In this document: positions 1 to 7,384 of the stretch, one piece after another | Layout of the letters: every line of letters starts with the position of its first letter | Numbering within the stretch: position 1 is the stretch's first letter | Source of the DNA: JBHHZJ01 sp046758005 | GTDB taxonomy: Bacteria > Pseudomonadota > Alphaproteobacteria > Kiloniellales > J153 | Direction: 5' to 3' | NCBI GenBank assembly: GCA_046758005.1 | Contig: JBHHZJ010000063.1 | Span: forward strand, 1-21,512 | Length of the DNA stretch: 21,512 nucleotides | Notes under the pieces: model-generated | Told to the model about the DNA's origin: nothing | The model's input: only the letters and a program-made list of their open reading frames with translations | Database searches by the model: none | Position numbers and translations under genes: made by a program

Positions 1-130
1 GATCCGGGTCGATGAGAATCGCCCGAAGGCGATTCATCGACCCGGATCTGCTCCATCTGTAATGTATAGAGCGGATTCACGTGATGGATTGGAACCGCGA
101 AGTGGTTCCAATCAATCACGATCCGCTCTA
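1..130 (+). repeat. 130-nt dispersed repeat, copy 1: two consecutive hairpins
   Basis: This segment is about 95% identical over its full length, with seven substitutions and no indels, to 7199-7328 in the same orientation. It folds as two hairpins. In the first, 1-14 pairs with 35-48 and 17-23 pairs with 28-34 around a CGAA tetraloop, leaving a 2-nt bulge. In the second, 67-76 pairs with 121-130 and 80-96 pairs with 104-120 (one mismatch), with a 3-nt TCA bulge and a 7-nt loop. The copy begins at the window edge, so it could extend further left. It lies 21 nt downstream of the stop codon of the minus-strand gene at 152-682. It has no ORF of its own and resembles a REP/BIME-like or MITE-like intergenic element. 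The family was not recognised. Confidence 0.85.
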
Positions 131-151
131 GCGTGCCGTCGCCGGGCAGGA

Positions 152-682
152 TCATTCGGCCGTGTCCGGCGCGACGCCGCCGAGCGCCGGCGCCATCGCC
201 CCCAGCCGGCGCTTGAGACTGTCCCAGTCGACCGCATCGGGATCGATCAGGACCGCGCCCAACGGGCGGTCGTCGAGGCGAACGTCGCTCAGAAGTTCGC
301 CGCGGCTGATCGCGCCATCCCCGTTCCCGTCATAGCTCTCGACCAGCCTCGGCAATCCGATCGCCTCCACGATCCACAGGCCGAGCCGGATGCCCCGGCG
401 CTCCTGCGGCGCGATCTCGTCGTTCTTCCAGGTCAGCCAGGAACGCAGCGCGGTGCGCACCGACTCGAGCTCGGTCAGACTCAGGCCGCCGTCCCGGTCT
501 CGGTCGGCGAAGCGCCAACCGGCGTCCACGCAGCGCCGGGCCGGCTCGCGCAGGCAGAGCGGGGCGCTGTGCGCCAGGAAGGCCTCGAAGGCGCGCGCCG
601 CGGGCGCCGGCGCGTGCTCCGCGGCCGGGGCCGGGACCGCGGCGAGAGACGCCAGGAGAAACCCGAGAGTGAGTCGCTTCAT
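152..682 (-). CDS. Exported EF-hand calcium-binding protein (176 aa)
   Basis: The protein is predicted to bind calcium in the periplasm; no specific role can be assigned. Residues 1-21 look like a Sec signal peptide (basic MKR start, hydrophobic core, AxA-type end). Two canonical 12-residue EF-hand loops are visible: residues 60-71 (D60, D62, D64, G65, E71) and 118-129 (D118, N120, D122, G123, E129). Cys43 and Cys51 could form a disulfide. The ATG at 682 was chosen because it starts the signal peptide and has an AGGGGG-like Shine-Dalgarno upstream; the frame stays open further upstream, but that extension is low-complexity and overlaps the next gene. It follows the lipoprotein gene at 748-1056 by 65 nt on the same strand, so the two may form an operon. 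Its 3' end is close to the 130-nt structured repeat. Confidence 0.8.
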   Translation of the reverse strand: MKRLTLGFLLASLAAVPAPAAEHAPAPAARAFEAFLAHSAPLCLREPARRCVDAGWRFADRDRDGGLSLTELESVRTALRSWLTWKNDEIAPQERRGIRLGLWIVEAIGLPRLVESYDGNGDGAISRGELLSDVRLDDRPLGAVLIDPDAVDWDSLKRRLGAMAPALGGVAPDTAE

Positions 683-747
683 GCGCCCCCTGGTGCGGGC
701 CGTTTCGCTTGCTCCGCGTCCCGGTCGGGGCCGGGGCGCCTCCGTTT

Positions 748-1056
748 CTACCGCTCCAGGACGGCGAGGAACAGGGGGGTCTTCCGGTCTTCCACGAGAA
801 ACAGGCAGCGGTACCCGGAGCGCCGCGTGCTCTGCGGCCGCTCGCCCGTGTCGACGTCGATGTCCATGTGCCAGCCGTAGACCGCGTCGTCCTCGAGGGT
901 CGGGGCCGGTTGCTTGGGGAAGGTTACCGCCGGCGCCGCGCTCTCCAGCGCCTTGCGCACCTCTTCCTTGCACCGCGCCAGGGCGATGTCGTCCGGACTG
1001 TCGCCACACGCCGCGACCAGGGCAAACGCGCCAAGCGCGGGGACCATTCGCCGCAT
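748..1056 (-). CDS. Small lipoprotein of unknown function (102 aa)
   Basis: The N-terminus is a lipoprotein signal: residues 1-12 (MRRMVPALGAFA) followed by the lipobox LVAAC at 13-17, with Cys17 as the predicted lipidated residue. The mature part is about 86 residues, with an acidic stretch near the cleavage site and a C-terminal region ending LFLAVLER. No domain was recognised. The ATG at 1056 is supported by a strong GGAGGAG Shine-Dalgarno directly upstream; the longer open frame to 1230 lacks signal-peptide character. The gene precedes the EF-hand protein gene on the same strand, and both products are exported, so they are plausibly co-transcribed. No function should be inferred beyond envelope location. 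Confidence 0.7.
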   Translation of the reverse strand: MRRMVPALGAFALVAACGDSPDDIALARCKEEVRKALESAAPAVTFPKQPAPTLEDDAVYGWHMDIDVDTGERPQSTRRSGYRCLFLVEDRKTPLFLAVLER

Positions 1057-1446
1057 GTCCGCTCCTCCAGCCCGACGGCGTCCTTCGACCGGCGGTCCTC
1101 GGCAAGCGGGGCCGAGGCTATCCGATTCGCCGGCTCGGGGCCAACCGAGCCCCGTCGGCAACGGCGATTCGTTCGGGGCTCGGGCGAACCGGGCCGCCGG
1201 CCGGCCGGGCCCGCCCCGAGAAGGGCACAAAACGCGAACGATGAGTCATTCCAGCCACAGTCCGGAATCTTCTTGGAATCATTGGCCAATTTGGGTTGAC
1301 CCTCGGAATCGGGCTTGCCTAACTCGCGGATGCATTGAACCGTCGGGGGTCACACGGCTTCCGTTGTGCACGAGCACACGCACGCGCGGGGTCCTTCGCG
1401 CCGCCAGGTCGGGCTGCCGCGGGGGATCGGGACGCTCGCTCCAGGG
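1057..1446. other. Gene-free stretch upstream of the lipoprotein gene
   Basis: The open frames here are short or low-complexity arginine/proline-rich translations typical of GC-rich non-coding shadow, and none has a convincing start. The sequence GGAATC recurs three times between 1263 and 1310. The promoter of the lipoprotein/EF-hand pair should lie in this stretch on the minus strand, but no clear -35/-10 pair was found. Confidence 0.4.
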
Positions 1447-1475
1447 AAAAAGAGCGGGGGCCTTGCGGCCCCCGC
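1447..1475 (-). terminator. Rho-independent terminator of the candidate sRNA
   Basis: Read on the minus strand, GCGGGGGCC and GGCCCCCGC form a perfect 9-bp stem (1467-1475 with 1454-1462) around a 4-nt loop, followed directly by CTCTTTTTC. The T-tract is on the minus side only, which sets the direction. No protein-coding gene ends just upstream of it. Confidence 0.75.
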
Positions 1476-1589
1476 GGAGTGTCAGTGCGATGTGCGTGCA
1501 ATACGGTGTAAGGGCAGTTCTTAAGTCGGGATACTTCCCTACACGAACAGGACCCAGCCCAGTCAAAGCCGAATCTGGTGCCCCGTCCG
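1447..1589 (-). ncRNA. Candidate orphan small RNA, about 140 nt
   Basis: A minus-strand transcription unit is bounded by a consensus-like promoter (-35 TTGCAT at 1624-1619, exactly 17 nt, -10 TATATA at 1601-1596) and a perfect 9-bp GC hairpin followed by a T-rich tract (1475-1447). The implied transcript starts near 1589 and is about 140 nt long. Within it GTGTAGGG (1542-1535 region) can pair with CCC(T)TACAC downstream, giving an internal stem with one bulged base. Short frames cross the region but none has a Shine-Dalgarno or recognisable protein. It matches no RNA family recalled with confidence; 6S RNA and an alpha-r type sRNA were considered but not supported by specific motifs. It lies about 300 nt downstream of the MDR gene on the same strand, but its own promoter argues against it being a 3' UTR. 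Confidence 0.45.
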
Positions 1590-1595
1590 AAAGTA

Positions 1596-1624
1596 TATAT
1601 ACGACATCCCGATGAGAGATGCAA
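1596..1624 (-). promoter_or_regulatory. Sigma-70-like promoter for the candidate sRNA
   Basis: TTGCAT (1624-1619) and TATATA (1601-1596) are separated by 17 nt on the minus strand, close to consensus in both boxes and spacing. An overlapping alternative -10, TATACT, sits 4 nt downstream. An A/T-rich stretch with a six-A run precedes the -35 box. The predicted start is near 1589. Confidence 0.5.
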
Positions 1625-1664
1625 GCACTTTTTTGTCACAGCCAGTCTTGAATGGGCCAATTTG

Positions 1665-1755
1665 AATATCGTATTCGATATTGTTTAGGACAAGACCGCC
1701 TAATTCCGCTAGATTAGGACGTCATACCCTAATTATGATAGGGTATTTCGCCCTA
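1665..1755. promoter_or_regulatory. Array of short inverted repeats (alternating TTAGG / CCTAA)
   Basis: TTAGG-type units occur in alternating orientation: TTAGG 1685-1689, CCTAA 1699-1703, TTAGG 1714-1718, CCTAA 1728-1732, TAGG 1739-1742 and CCTA 1752-1755. The first four are spaced 14, 15 and 14 nt apart. They generate nested dyads: CCTAAT/ATTAGG (1699-1704 with 1713-1718) and ATACCCT/AGGGTAT (1724-1730 with 1740-1746). A separate perfect dyad, AATATCG/CGATATT, lies at 1665-1682. The array sits immediately upstream of the candidate sRNA promoter, as expected for an activator or repressor binding region. No regulator is identified. Confidence 0.45.
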
Positions 1756-1821
1756 TGGTTCGCTATGTCGGTCAATATGCCCTAGCTATTTGGGCAAAAA
1801 AATATCGCGGTCCGGCCGATA

Positions 1822-1848
1822 TCCGGGACTTCCGATTTCCGGGACTTC
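1822..1848. repeat. Short tandem repeat, 11-nt core repeated at 16-nt spacing
   Basis: TCCGGGACTTC occurs at 1822-1832 and again at 1838-1848, in the 3' flank of the minus-strand MDR gene. The spacing of about 16 nt and absence of coding frames suggest either a protein-binding direct repeat or slippage. No function is apparent. Confidence 0.5.
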
Positions 1849-1861
1849 GGCACCTCTCGAA

Positions 1862-1886
1862 ATTCCGGGGAATTCGCCCCCGGAAT
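1862..1886 (-). terminator. Hairpin just after the MDR gene stop, possible terminator
   Basis: ATTCCGGGG at 1862-1870 pairs perfectly with CCCCGGAAT at 1878-1886 around a 7-nt loop, 10 nt past the stop codon of the minus-strand gene at 1897. Only a short TTTC follows on the minus strand, so it is a weak intrinsic terminator or a 3'-end stabilising hairpin. Confidence 0.45.
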
Positions 1887-1896
1887 CGTGGGCGCC

Positions 1897-2889
1897 TCAG
1901 GCCACCGGGGCGTTCGGCGCGACCAGGACCTTGCCGGCGCGGCCTTCGCGCGCGGCGTGGGCGAGCGCCGCCTTGATGTCCTCGATGGGATAGGTCGCCT
2001 CGACCGGTACGTGCAGGTCGCCGGCGCGCAGGCGGCCCAGCAGCTCCTCGTAGATGGCGCCGATCTTCGCCCGCGGGGCGGCGGCGAGCACCTTGGCCAG
2101 CCAGAACCCGGTCAGCGTGAGGCCCTTGAAGATCGTGTGGTGGGCGCCCAGCATGCACGGCCGGCCGCTCAACAGGCCGTAGTTGACTACGGTCCCGCCC
2201 TCGGCCAGGCAGTCGGCCAGGCGCAGGCAGGCCTCGCCCGCCACCGCGTCGACGGCGAGGCGGATGGCCGCGCCGCCGGTCTCGCGCGCGACCCGCTCGC
2301 CAAGGTCCGCGCCGTCCACGACGACCGCGTCGGCGCCGATGGCCTGGAGCGCCCCGACCAGGGACTCGCGCCGGACGACGTTGACGGTCCGGATCCCGCC
2401 CGCCTTGGCAAGCCGGATCAGGTTGGTGCCGACCCCGGAATTCGCCGCGTTCTGGATCACCCAATCGCCCGGCTCGAGGCGGACGTACTCGCGCAGCATG
2501 AGCAGGGCCGTGGCCGGGTTCACCTTCAGCATCGCGAGCTGCCGGACATCCGCGTCGGCCGGGACCTTGATCACCTGCTCGGCCTTGACCTTGCGCTGCT
2601 GGGCCCAATTGTCGCGCCCCAGGTTGATGACCCGGTCGCCGGGTGCGACTCCGGCCACGTCCTTGCCGAGGGCGGTGACGCGACCGACTCCCTCGGCGCC
2701 CAGGGTGGCCGGCAGCGCGGGCCGGACCGCGTAGCGCCCCTCGAGCGTCAGCAGGTCGGCCGGGTTGATCGGGAACGCCTCGATCTCGATCACGACCTCG
2801 TCCGCGGCCGGCGCGCCGACGTCCGGAACCTCGACGCACTCGGCCACCTCGTGGGGCGCGCCGAACGCCGCGAACTGCACAACCTTCAT
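1897..2889 (-). CDS. MDR-family oxidoreductase (zinc-independent enoyl reductase / quinone reductase-like), 330 aa
   Basis: This is a medium-chain dehydrogenase/reductase, probably NADPH-dependent, closest in style to the MECR/ETR-like 2-enoyl thioester reductases. The N-terminal GroES-like domain contains INPADLLTLEGRY (41-53), followed by LPATLGAEGVGRV (59-71). The Rossmann part contains QNAANSGVGTNLIRLAK (146-162), the nucleotide-binding stretch typical of MECR-like enzymes. The Cys/His pattern of catalytic-zinc alcohol dehydrogenases is absent. The ATG at 2889 has a GGGAGAG Shine-Dalgarno and starts the expected MKVVQF strand; the frame stays open 45 nt further upstream without support. 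It is divergent from the homogentisate operon with a 151-nt shared intergenic region. The natural substrate cannot be read from the sequence, and the usual automatic labels 'zinc-dependent alcohol dehydrogenase' or 'quinone oxidoreductase' would be loose. Confidence 0.85.
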   Translation of the reverse strand: MKVVQFAAFGAPHEVAECVEVPDVGAPAADEVVIEIEAFPINPADLLTLEGRYAVRPALPATLGAEGVGRVTALGKDVAGVAPGDRVINLGRDNWAQQRKVKAEQVIKVPADADVRQLAMLKVNPATALLMLREYVRLEPGDWVIQNAANSGVGTNLIRLAKAGGIRTVNVVRRESLVGALQAIGADAVVVDGADLGERVARETGGAAIRLAVDAVAGEACLRLADCLAEGGTVVNYGLLSGRPCMLGAHHTIFKGLTLTGFWLAKVLAAAPRAKIGAIYEELLGRLRAGDLHVPVEATYPIEDIKAALAHAAREGRAGKVLVAPNAPVA

Positions 2890-2949
2890 GCCGCTCTCCC
2901 TCGGCCATCTCCGGGCCCGGCCGCGCCGGCTCACCCGAATGTGAGTAAA

Positions 2950-2978
2950 TTGTTAACCAAGTTTCGCCTAACTATATC
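2950..2978 (+). promoter_or_regulatory. Candidate promoter of the hppD-phhA-hmgA operon
   Basis: TTGTTA (2950-2955) and TATATC (2973-2978) are separated by 17 nt, in the only AT-rich part of the 151-nt intergenic region. The predicted start near 2985 gives a leader of about 55 nt. The spacer carries a CCTAA (2967-2971), and GTTA/TAAC (2952-2955 and 2969-2972) form a loose inverted repeat, a possible operator for a MarR-type or other repressor. No such regulator is encoded in the window. Confidence 0.45.
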
Positions 2979-3040
2979 CTACTGATGAAGGGGAGGCGAT
3001 TCGCGACCGCGTGATGCGGGCCCGACCCGAGGGAGCGAAC

Positions 3041-4138
<1,098 letters not shown>

Positions 4139-4153
4139 GCCGAGGGCGGAACG

Positions 4154-4978
4154 ATGGGCGTCGACCCCAAGACACCCGCGCCGGCCGACGACTTCGTGAT
4201 CGAGCAGGGCTGGGCCGACTATACAGAGCAGGACCACGCGATCTGGCGCACGCTTTTCGAGCGCCAGTCCAAGCTGCTGCCGGGCCGGGCCTGCCGCGAA
4301 TACCTCGAGGGTTTGAAGGCCCTGGGCGTCGTTGCCGAAGGCATCCCGGACTTCGCGCGCCTGTCCGACGTCATGGAGCGGACCACGGGCTGGCGCATCG
4401 TCGCGGTGCCCGGGCTCGTGCCCGACGACGTGTTCTTCCGCCACCTGGCGTCGCGGCGCTTTCCCGCGACCAATTGGATTCGCCGGCCGGATCAGATGGA
4501 CTACCTGCAGGAGCCGGACGTCTTCCACGACGTTTTCGGCCACGTGCCCGTCCTGACCAACCCGGTCTTCGCGGACTACCTGCAGGCCTACGGCCGCGGC
4601 GGCCTCAAGGCGCTGCGCCTGGGCGCGCTGCCCAAGCTCGCGCGCCTGTACTGGTACACCGTCGAGTTCGGTCTCATTCGCACTCCCGAGGGGCTGCGCA
4701 TCTACGGCTCGGGCATCGTCTCCTCGCACGGCGAGAGCCGCTACTGCCTGGAAAGCCCGCAGCCGAAGCGCATCGCCTTCGACCTGATGCGGATCATGCG
4801 CACCGAGTACCGCATCGACGACTACCAGGAATGCTACTTCGTGGTCGACAGTTTCGCGCAGCTCTTCAAGGCGACCCGGCCCGACTTCACGCCGTACTAC
4901 GAGGAGCTGGCGCGGCTTCCGGACATCAAGCCGGGCGAGGTTGTGCCCGGCGACCGCCTGGTCGCGGCGGGCGCGTGA
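4154..4978 (+). CDS. phhA: Phenylalanine 4-hydroxylase, bacterial single-domain type (274 aa)
   Basis: The enzyme hydroxylates phenylalanine to tyrosine with O2 and a tetrahydropterin cofactor, supplying the tyrosine/homogentisate route. It consists of the catalytic domain only, as in bacterial PhhA, without the N-terminal ACT regulatory domain of animal enzymes. The facial triad is visible: His125 and His130 in PDVFHDVFGHVP and Glu171 in YWYTVEFGL. FGLIRTPEGLRIYGSGIVSS (172-191) is a strong family signature. The ATG at 4154 has a GAGGGCGGA purine-rich stretch upstream. It lies 15 nt after hppD and 37 nt before hmgA, so it is very probably co-transcribed with them. No pterin-4a-carbinolamine dehydratase (phhB) is present nearby, although the enzyme normally needs that recycling step. 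Confidence 0.96.
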   Translation: MGVDPKTPAPADDFVIEQGWADYTEQDHAIWRTLFERQSKLLPGRACREYLEGLKALGVVAEGIPDFARLSDVMERTTGWRIVAVPGLVPDDVFFRHLASRRFPATNWIRRPDQMDYLQEPDVFHDVFGHVPVLTNPVFADYLQAYGRGGLKALRLGALPKLARLYWYTVEFGLIRTPEGLRIYGSGIVSSHGESRYCLESPQPKRIAFDLMRIMRTEYRIDDYQECYFVVDSFAQLFKATRPDFTPYYEELARLPDIKPGEVVPGDRLVAAGA

Positions 4979-5015
4979 GCGCGCCCGGACGCGACGGATT
5001 CCAAGGGAGGGGCCG

Positions 5016-6173
5016 ATGAAGCACTGGATCGCCTTGCCGCGGATCGAGGGGACCGCCTCGCGCCAGGCGCACGCGGACCTGCCGCCGGGCACCTACGAGC
5101 GCGAGCTCGGCCGGGAGGGATTCTTCGGCCCGGCCACGCAGATGTATCACACGCATCCTCCCACGGGCTGGATCGACTGGCAGGGCCCGCTGCGCCCGCG
5201 CGCCTTCGACCTGAGCCGGATCGAGACGCCGACCACCAACCCGTGGGAGGCCACGGAGGTCCTGCACAGCGCGCACGTGCGCACCCGCTTCTGGCGTACC
5301 GAGGGCCGGATGGGCGCCCTTGCGCGCAACGGCGACGGCGACGAGCTGATGTTCGTGCACCGGGGCCGGGGCGACCTGTTTTGCGACTACGGGCACCTGG
5401 CCATCGCCGAGGGCGACTACGTGGTCGTGCCGCGCGGCACGATGTGGCGCACCGAGTTCGACGGGCCGGCCGCGCTGCTCCTGATCGAGGCCACCGGCGC
5501 CGGCTACGGCCTGCCGGACAAGGGCCTGGCCGGGCCGCACGCGATCTTCGATCCCGCCGTGTTCGACACTCCGGCGATCGACGAGGCCTTCCGCGCCCAG
5601 CAGACGCCGGAGGGCCGCGAGGAAGCCTGGCGCGTGCTGATCAAGCGGCGCGGCGCGATCTCGACCGTGACCTATCCCTTCAACCCGCTGGACGCGGTCG
5701 GCTGGCACGGCAACCTCGCGCCGGTGCGCCTCAACGTGCGCGATATCCGGCCGCTGATGAGCCACCGCTACCACCTGCCGCCCTCGGCGCACACGACCTT
5801 CGTGGCCGACCGCTTCGTGATCTGCACCTTCGTGCCCAGGCCGTTCGAGACCGACCCCGGGGCGCTCAAGGTGCCGTTCTTCCACAGCAACGACGACTAC
5901 GACGAGGTGATCTTCTACCACCGCGGCGACTTCTTCAGCCGCGACAACATCGGCGAGGGCATGGTCACCTTCCATCCCTGCGGCTTCACCCACGGGCCGC
6001 ACCCCAAGGCCCTGCAGGGCGCACTGACGCCCACGAAGGCCGCGACCGACGAGGTCGCGGTGATGCTGGACGCGCGCGATCCGCTCGAGGTCGCCCCGTT
6101 GCCCGAGGGGGTCGAAGTGCACGATTACGTCGACTCCTGGCGCGGCGGGCGGGACACCGCGGCCGCCGAGTAG
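5016..6173 (+). CDS. hmgA: Homogentisate 1,2-dioxygenase, short form (385 aa)
   Basis: The enzyme opens the aromatic ring of homogentisate to 4-maleylacetoacetate with Fe(II) and O2. The cupin-type C-terminal half carries the expected ligand region: His290 in FFHSNDDYDEVIFY with Glu297 and, later, His326 in CGFTHGPHP. The spacing between the first His and the Glu is one residue longer than in the human enzyme. At 385 residues it is shorter than the 430-445 aa canonical form; this compact type also occurs in bacterial homogentisate clusters. The ATG at 5016 follows a strong AGGGAGGGG Shine-Dalgarno; the frame is open further upstream but would overlap phhA. Its position between phhA and a fumarylacetoacetase-family gene makes the assignment firm. 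Confidence 0.93.
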   Translation: MKHWIALPRIEGTASRQAHADLPPGTYERELGREGFFGPATQMYHTHPPTGWIDWQGPLRPRAFDLSRIETPTTNPWEATEVLHSAHVRTRFWRTEGRMGALARNGDGDELMFVHRGRGDLFCDYGHLAIAEGDYVVVPRGTMWRTEFDGPAALLLIEATGAGYGLPDKGLAGPHAIFDPAVFDTPAIDEAFRAQQTPEGREEAWRVLIKRRGAISTVTYPFNPLDAVGWHGNLAPVRLNVRDIRPLMSHRYHLPPSAHTTFVADRFVICTFVPRPFETDPGALKVPFFHSNDDYDEVIFYHRGDFFSRDNIGEGMVTFHPCGFTHGPHPKALQGALTPTKAATDEVAVMLDARDPLEVAPLPEGVEVHDYVDSWRGGRDTAAAE

Positions 6174-6195
6174 GCACCGGGTCGGAGCGCGAAAC

Positions 6196-7194
6196 GTGAA
6201 GCTGGCCTCCCTGAAGGACGGTGGGCGCGACGGGGTCCTCGTCGTCGTCGACAGGGCGATGCGGCGTTGCGCGCGGGTGCCGGACGTCGCACCGACCCTG
6301 CAGTCCGCGCTGGAGCGCTGGGACGACGTGGCCCCGGAGCTGGACCGGCTGTCGCGCGCGCTGGAGGCCGGCGAGCGGGCCGAGGCCGAGCCCTTCGACC
6401 CGGCGGCCTGCGCGGCGCCGCTGCCGCGCGCCTACCAGTTCGCCGACGGCTCGGCCTACGTCAACCACGTGGAGCTGGTGCGCAAGGCCCGCGGCGCCGA
6501 GATGCCGGAGAGCTTCTGGACCGACCCGCTGATGTACCAGGGGCTGTCCGACGGCTTCCTGGGCCCGTGCGAGGACATCGCGGTCGAGCGCGAGGACTGG
6601 GGCATCGACTTCGAGGCCGAGGTCGCGGTCGTCACGGACGACGTGCCGATGGGCCTTCCCCCCGCCCGCGCGCGCGCCCACGTCAAGCTGCTCATGCTGC
6701 TCAACGACGTGAGCCTGCGCGCCCTGGTGCCGGGCGAGTTGGCCAAGGGCTTCGGCTTCTTCCACAGCAAGCCGGCCAGCAGCTTCGCGCCCGTCGCGGT
6801 CACGCCGGACGAGCTGGGCGCGGCCTGGGACGGGGCCAGGGTCGCCCTGCCGCTGGTCAGCCGCGTCAACGGCCGCCTGGTCGGCCGGCCGAACGCGGGC
6901 GTGGACATGACCTTCGACTTCCCGCGCCTGATCGCGCACGCCGCCCGGACCCGGCGCCTTGCGGCCGGGACCATCGTCGGCTCGGGCACCGTGTCGAACC
7001 GGGACCGCGGCGCCGGCTCGTCGTGCCTGGCCGAGGTCCGCATGATCGAGACGATCGAGCACGGCGCGCCGCACACGCCCTTCCTGAAATTCGGCGACCG
7101 CGTGCACATCGAGATGTTCGATGCCGGCGGCGCCTCCGTCTTCGGCGCCATCGAGCAGCACGTGGTCCAGGCGGGCCCGGACCGCCACGGCTAG
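6196..7194 (+). CDS. Fumarylacetoacetase-family hydrolase (332 aa)
   Basis: By context the enzyme hydrolyses fumarylacetoacetate to fumarate and acetoacetate, the last step of the homogentisate pathway. It is the compact bacterial FAH type, with a short N-terminal domain and then the FAA hydrolase fold. Likely Mg2+/Ca2+ ligands are Glu140 and Glu142 in GIDFEAEVAVV and Asp171 in LLNDVSLR; His91 in YVNHVELVRKARG is a candidate catalytic residue. The start is a GTG at 6196, preceded by a GGAG-containing stretch 22 nt after the hmgA stop. Members of this superfamily also act on other 2-keto or 4-oxo acids, so the substrate is taken from the operon. The 130-nt structured repeat starts 5 nt after the stop and may serve as the operon's 3' hairpin. 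A maleylacetoacetate isomerase gene is not present. Confidence 0.88.
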   Translation: MKLASLKDGGRDGVLVVVDRAMRRCARVPDVAPTLQSALERWDDVAPELDRLSRALEAGERAEAEPFDPAACAAPLPRAYQFADGSAYVNHVELVRKARGAEMPESFWTDPLMYQGLSDGFLGPCEDIAVEREDWGIDFEAEVAVVTDDVPMGLPPARARAHVKLLMLLNDVSLRALVPGELAKGFGFFHSKPASSFAPVAVTPDELGAAWDGARVALPLVSRVNGRLVGRPNAGVDMTFDFPRLIAHAARTRRLAAGTIVGSGTVSNRDRGAGSSCLAEVRMIETIEHGAPHTPFLKFGDRVHIEMFDAGGASVFGAIEQHVVQAGPDRHG

Positions 7195-7198
7195 AGCA

Positions 7199-7328
7199 GA
7201 TCCGGGTCGATTAGGATCGCCCGAAGGCGATTCATCGACCCGGATTTGCTCCAACTGTAATGTATAGAGCGGATTCACGTGATTGATTGGAGCCGCGAAG
7301 TGGTTCCAATCAATCACGATCCGCTCCA
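7199..7328 (+). repeat. 130-nt dispersed repeat, copy 2
   Basis: Same length, orientation and two-hairpin architecture as 1-130, with seven substitutions. The second hairpin keeps its stem: copy 1 has a mismatch at one position of the inner stem, whereas here that base pairs and a different position is mismatched. It begins immediately after the stop codon of the fumarylacetoacetase-family gene, so it would be transcribed as the 3' end of that operon. It contains no terminator T-tract. Confidence 0.88.
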
Positions 7329-7384
7329 GGCGGGCCCGGGGTCGGGATTGCCGTCCCCAGGGCCGGCGGCATAAGCTATCCGCC

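Noticed and set aside
1279..1660. Two overlapping minus-strand frames (95 and 113 aa) through the candidate sRNA region
   Set aside because: No ribosome-binding site, no recognisable domain, Arg-rich translation, and they run through the terminator hairpin.
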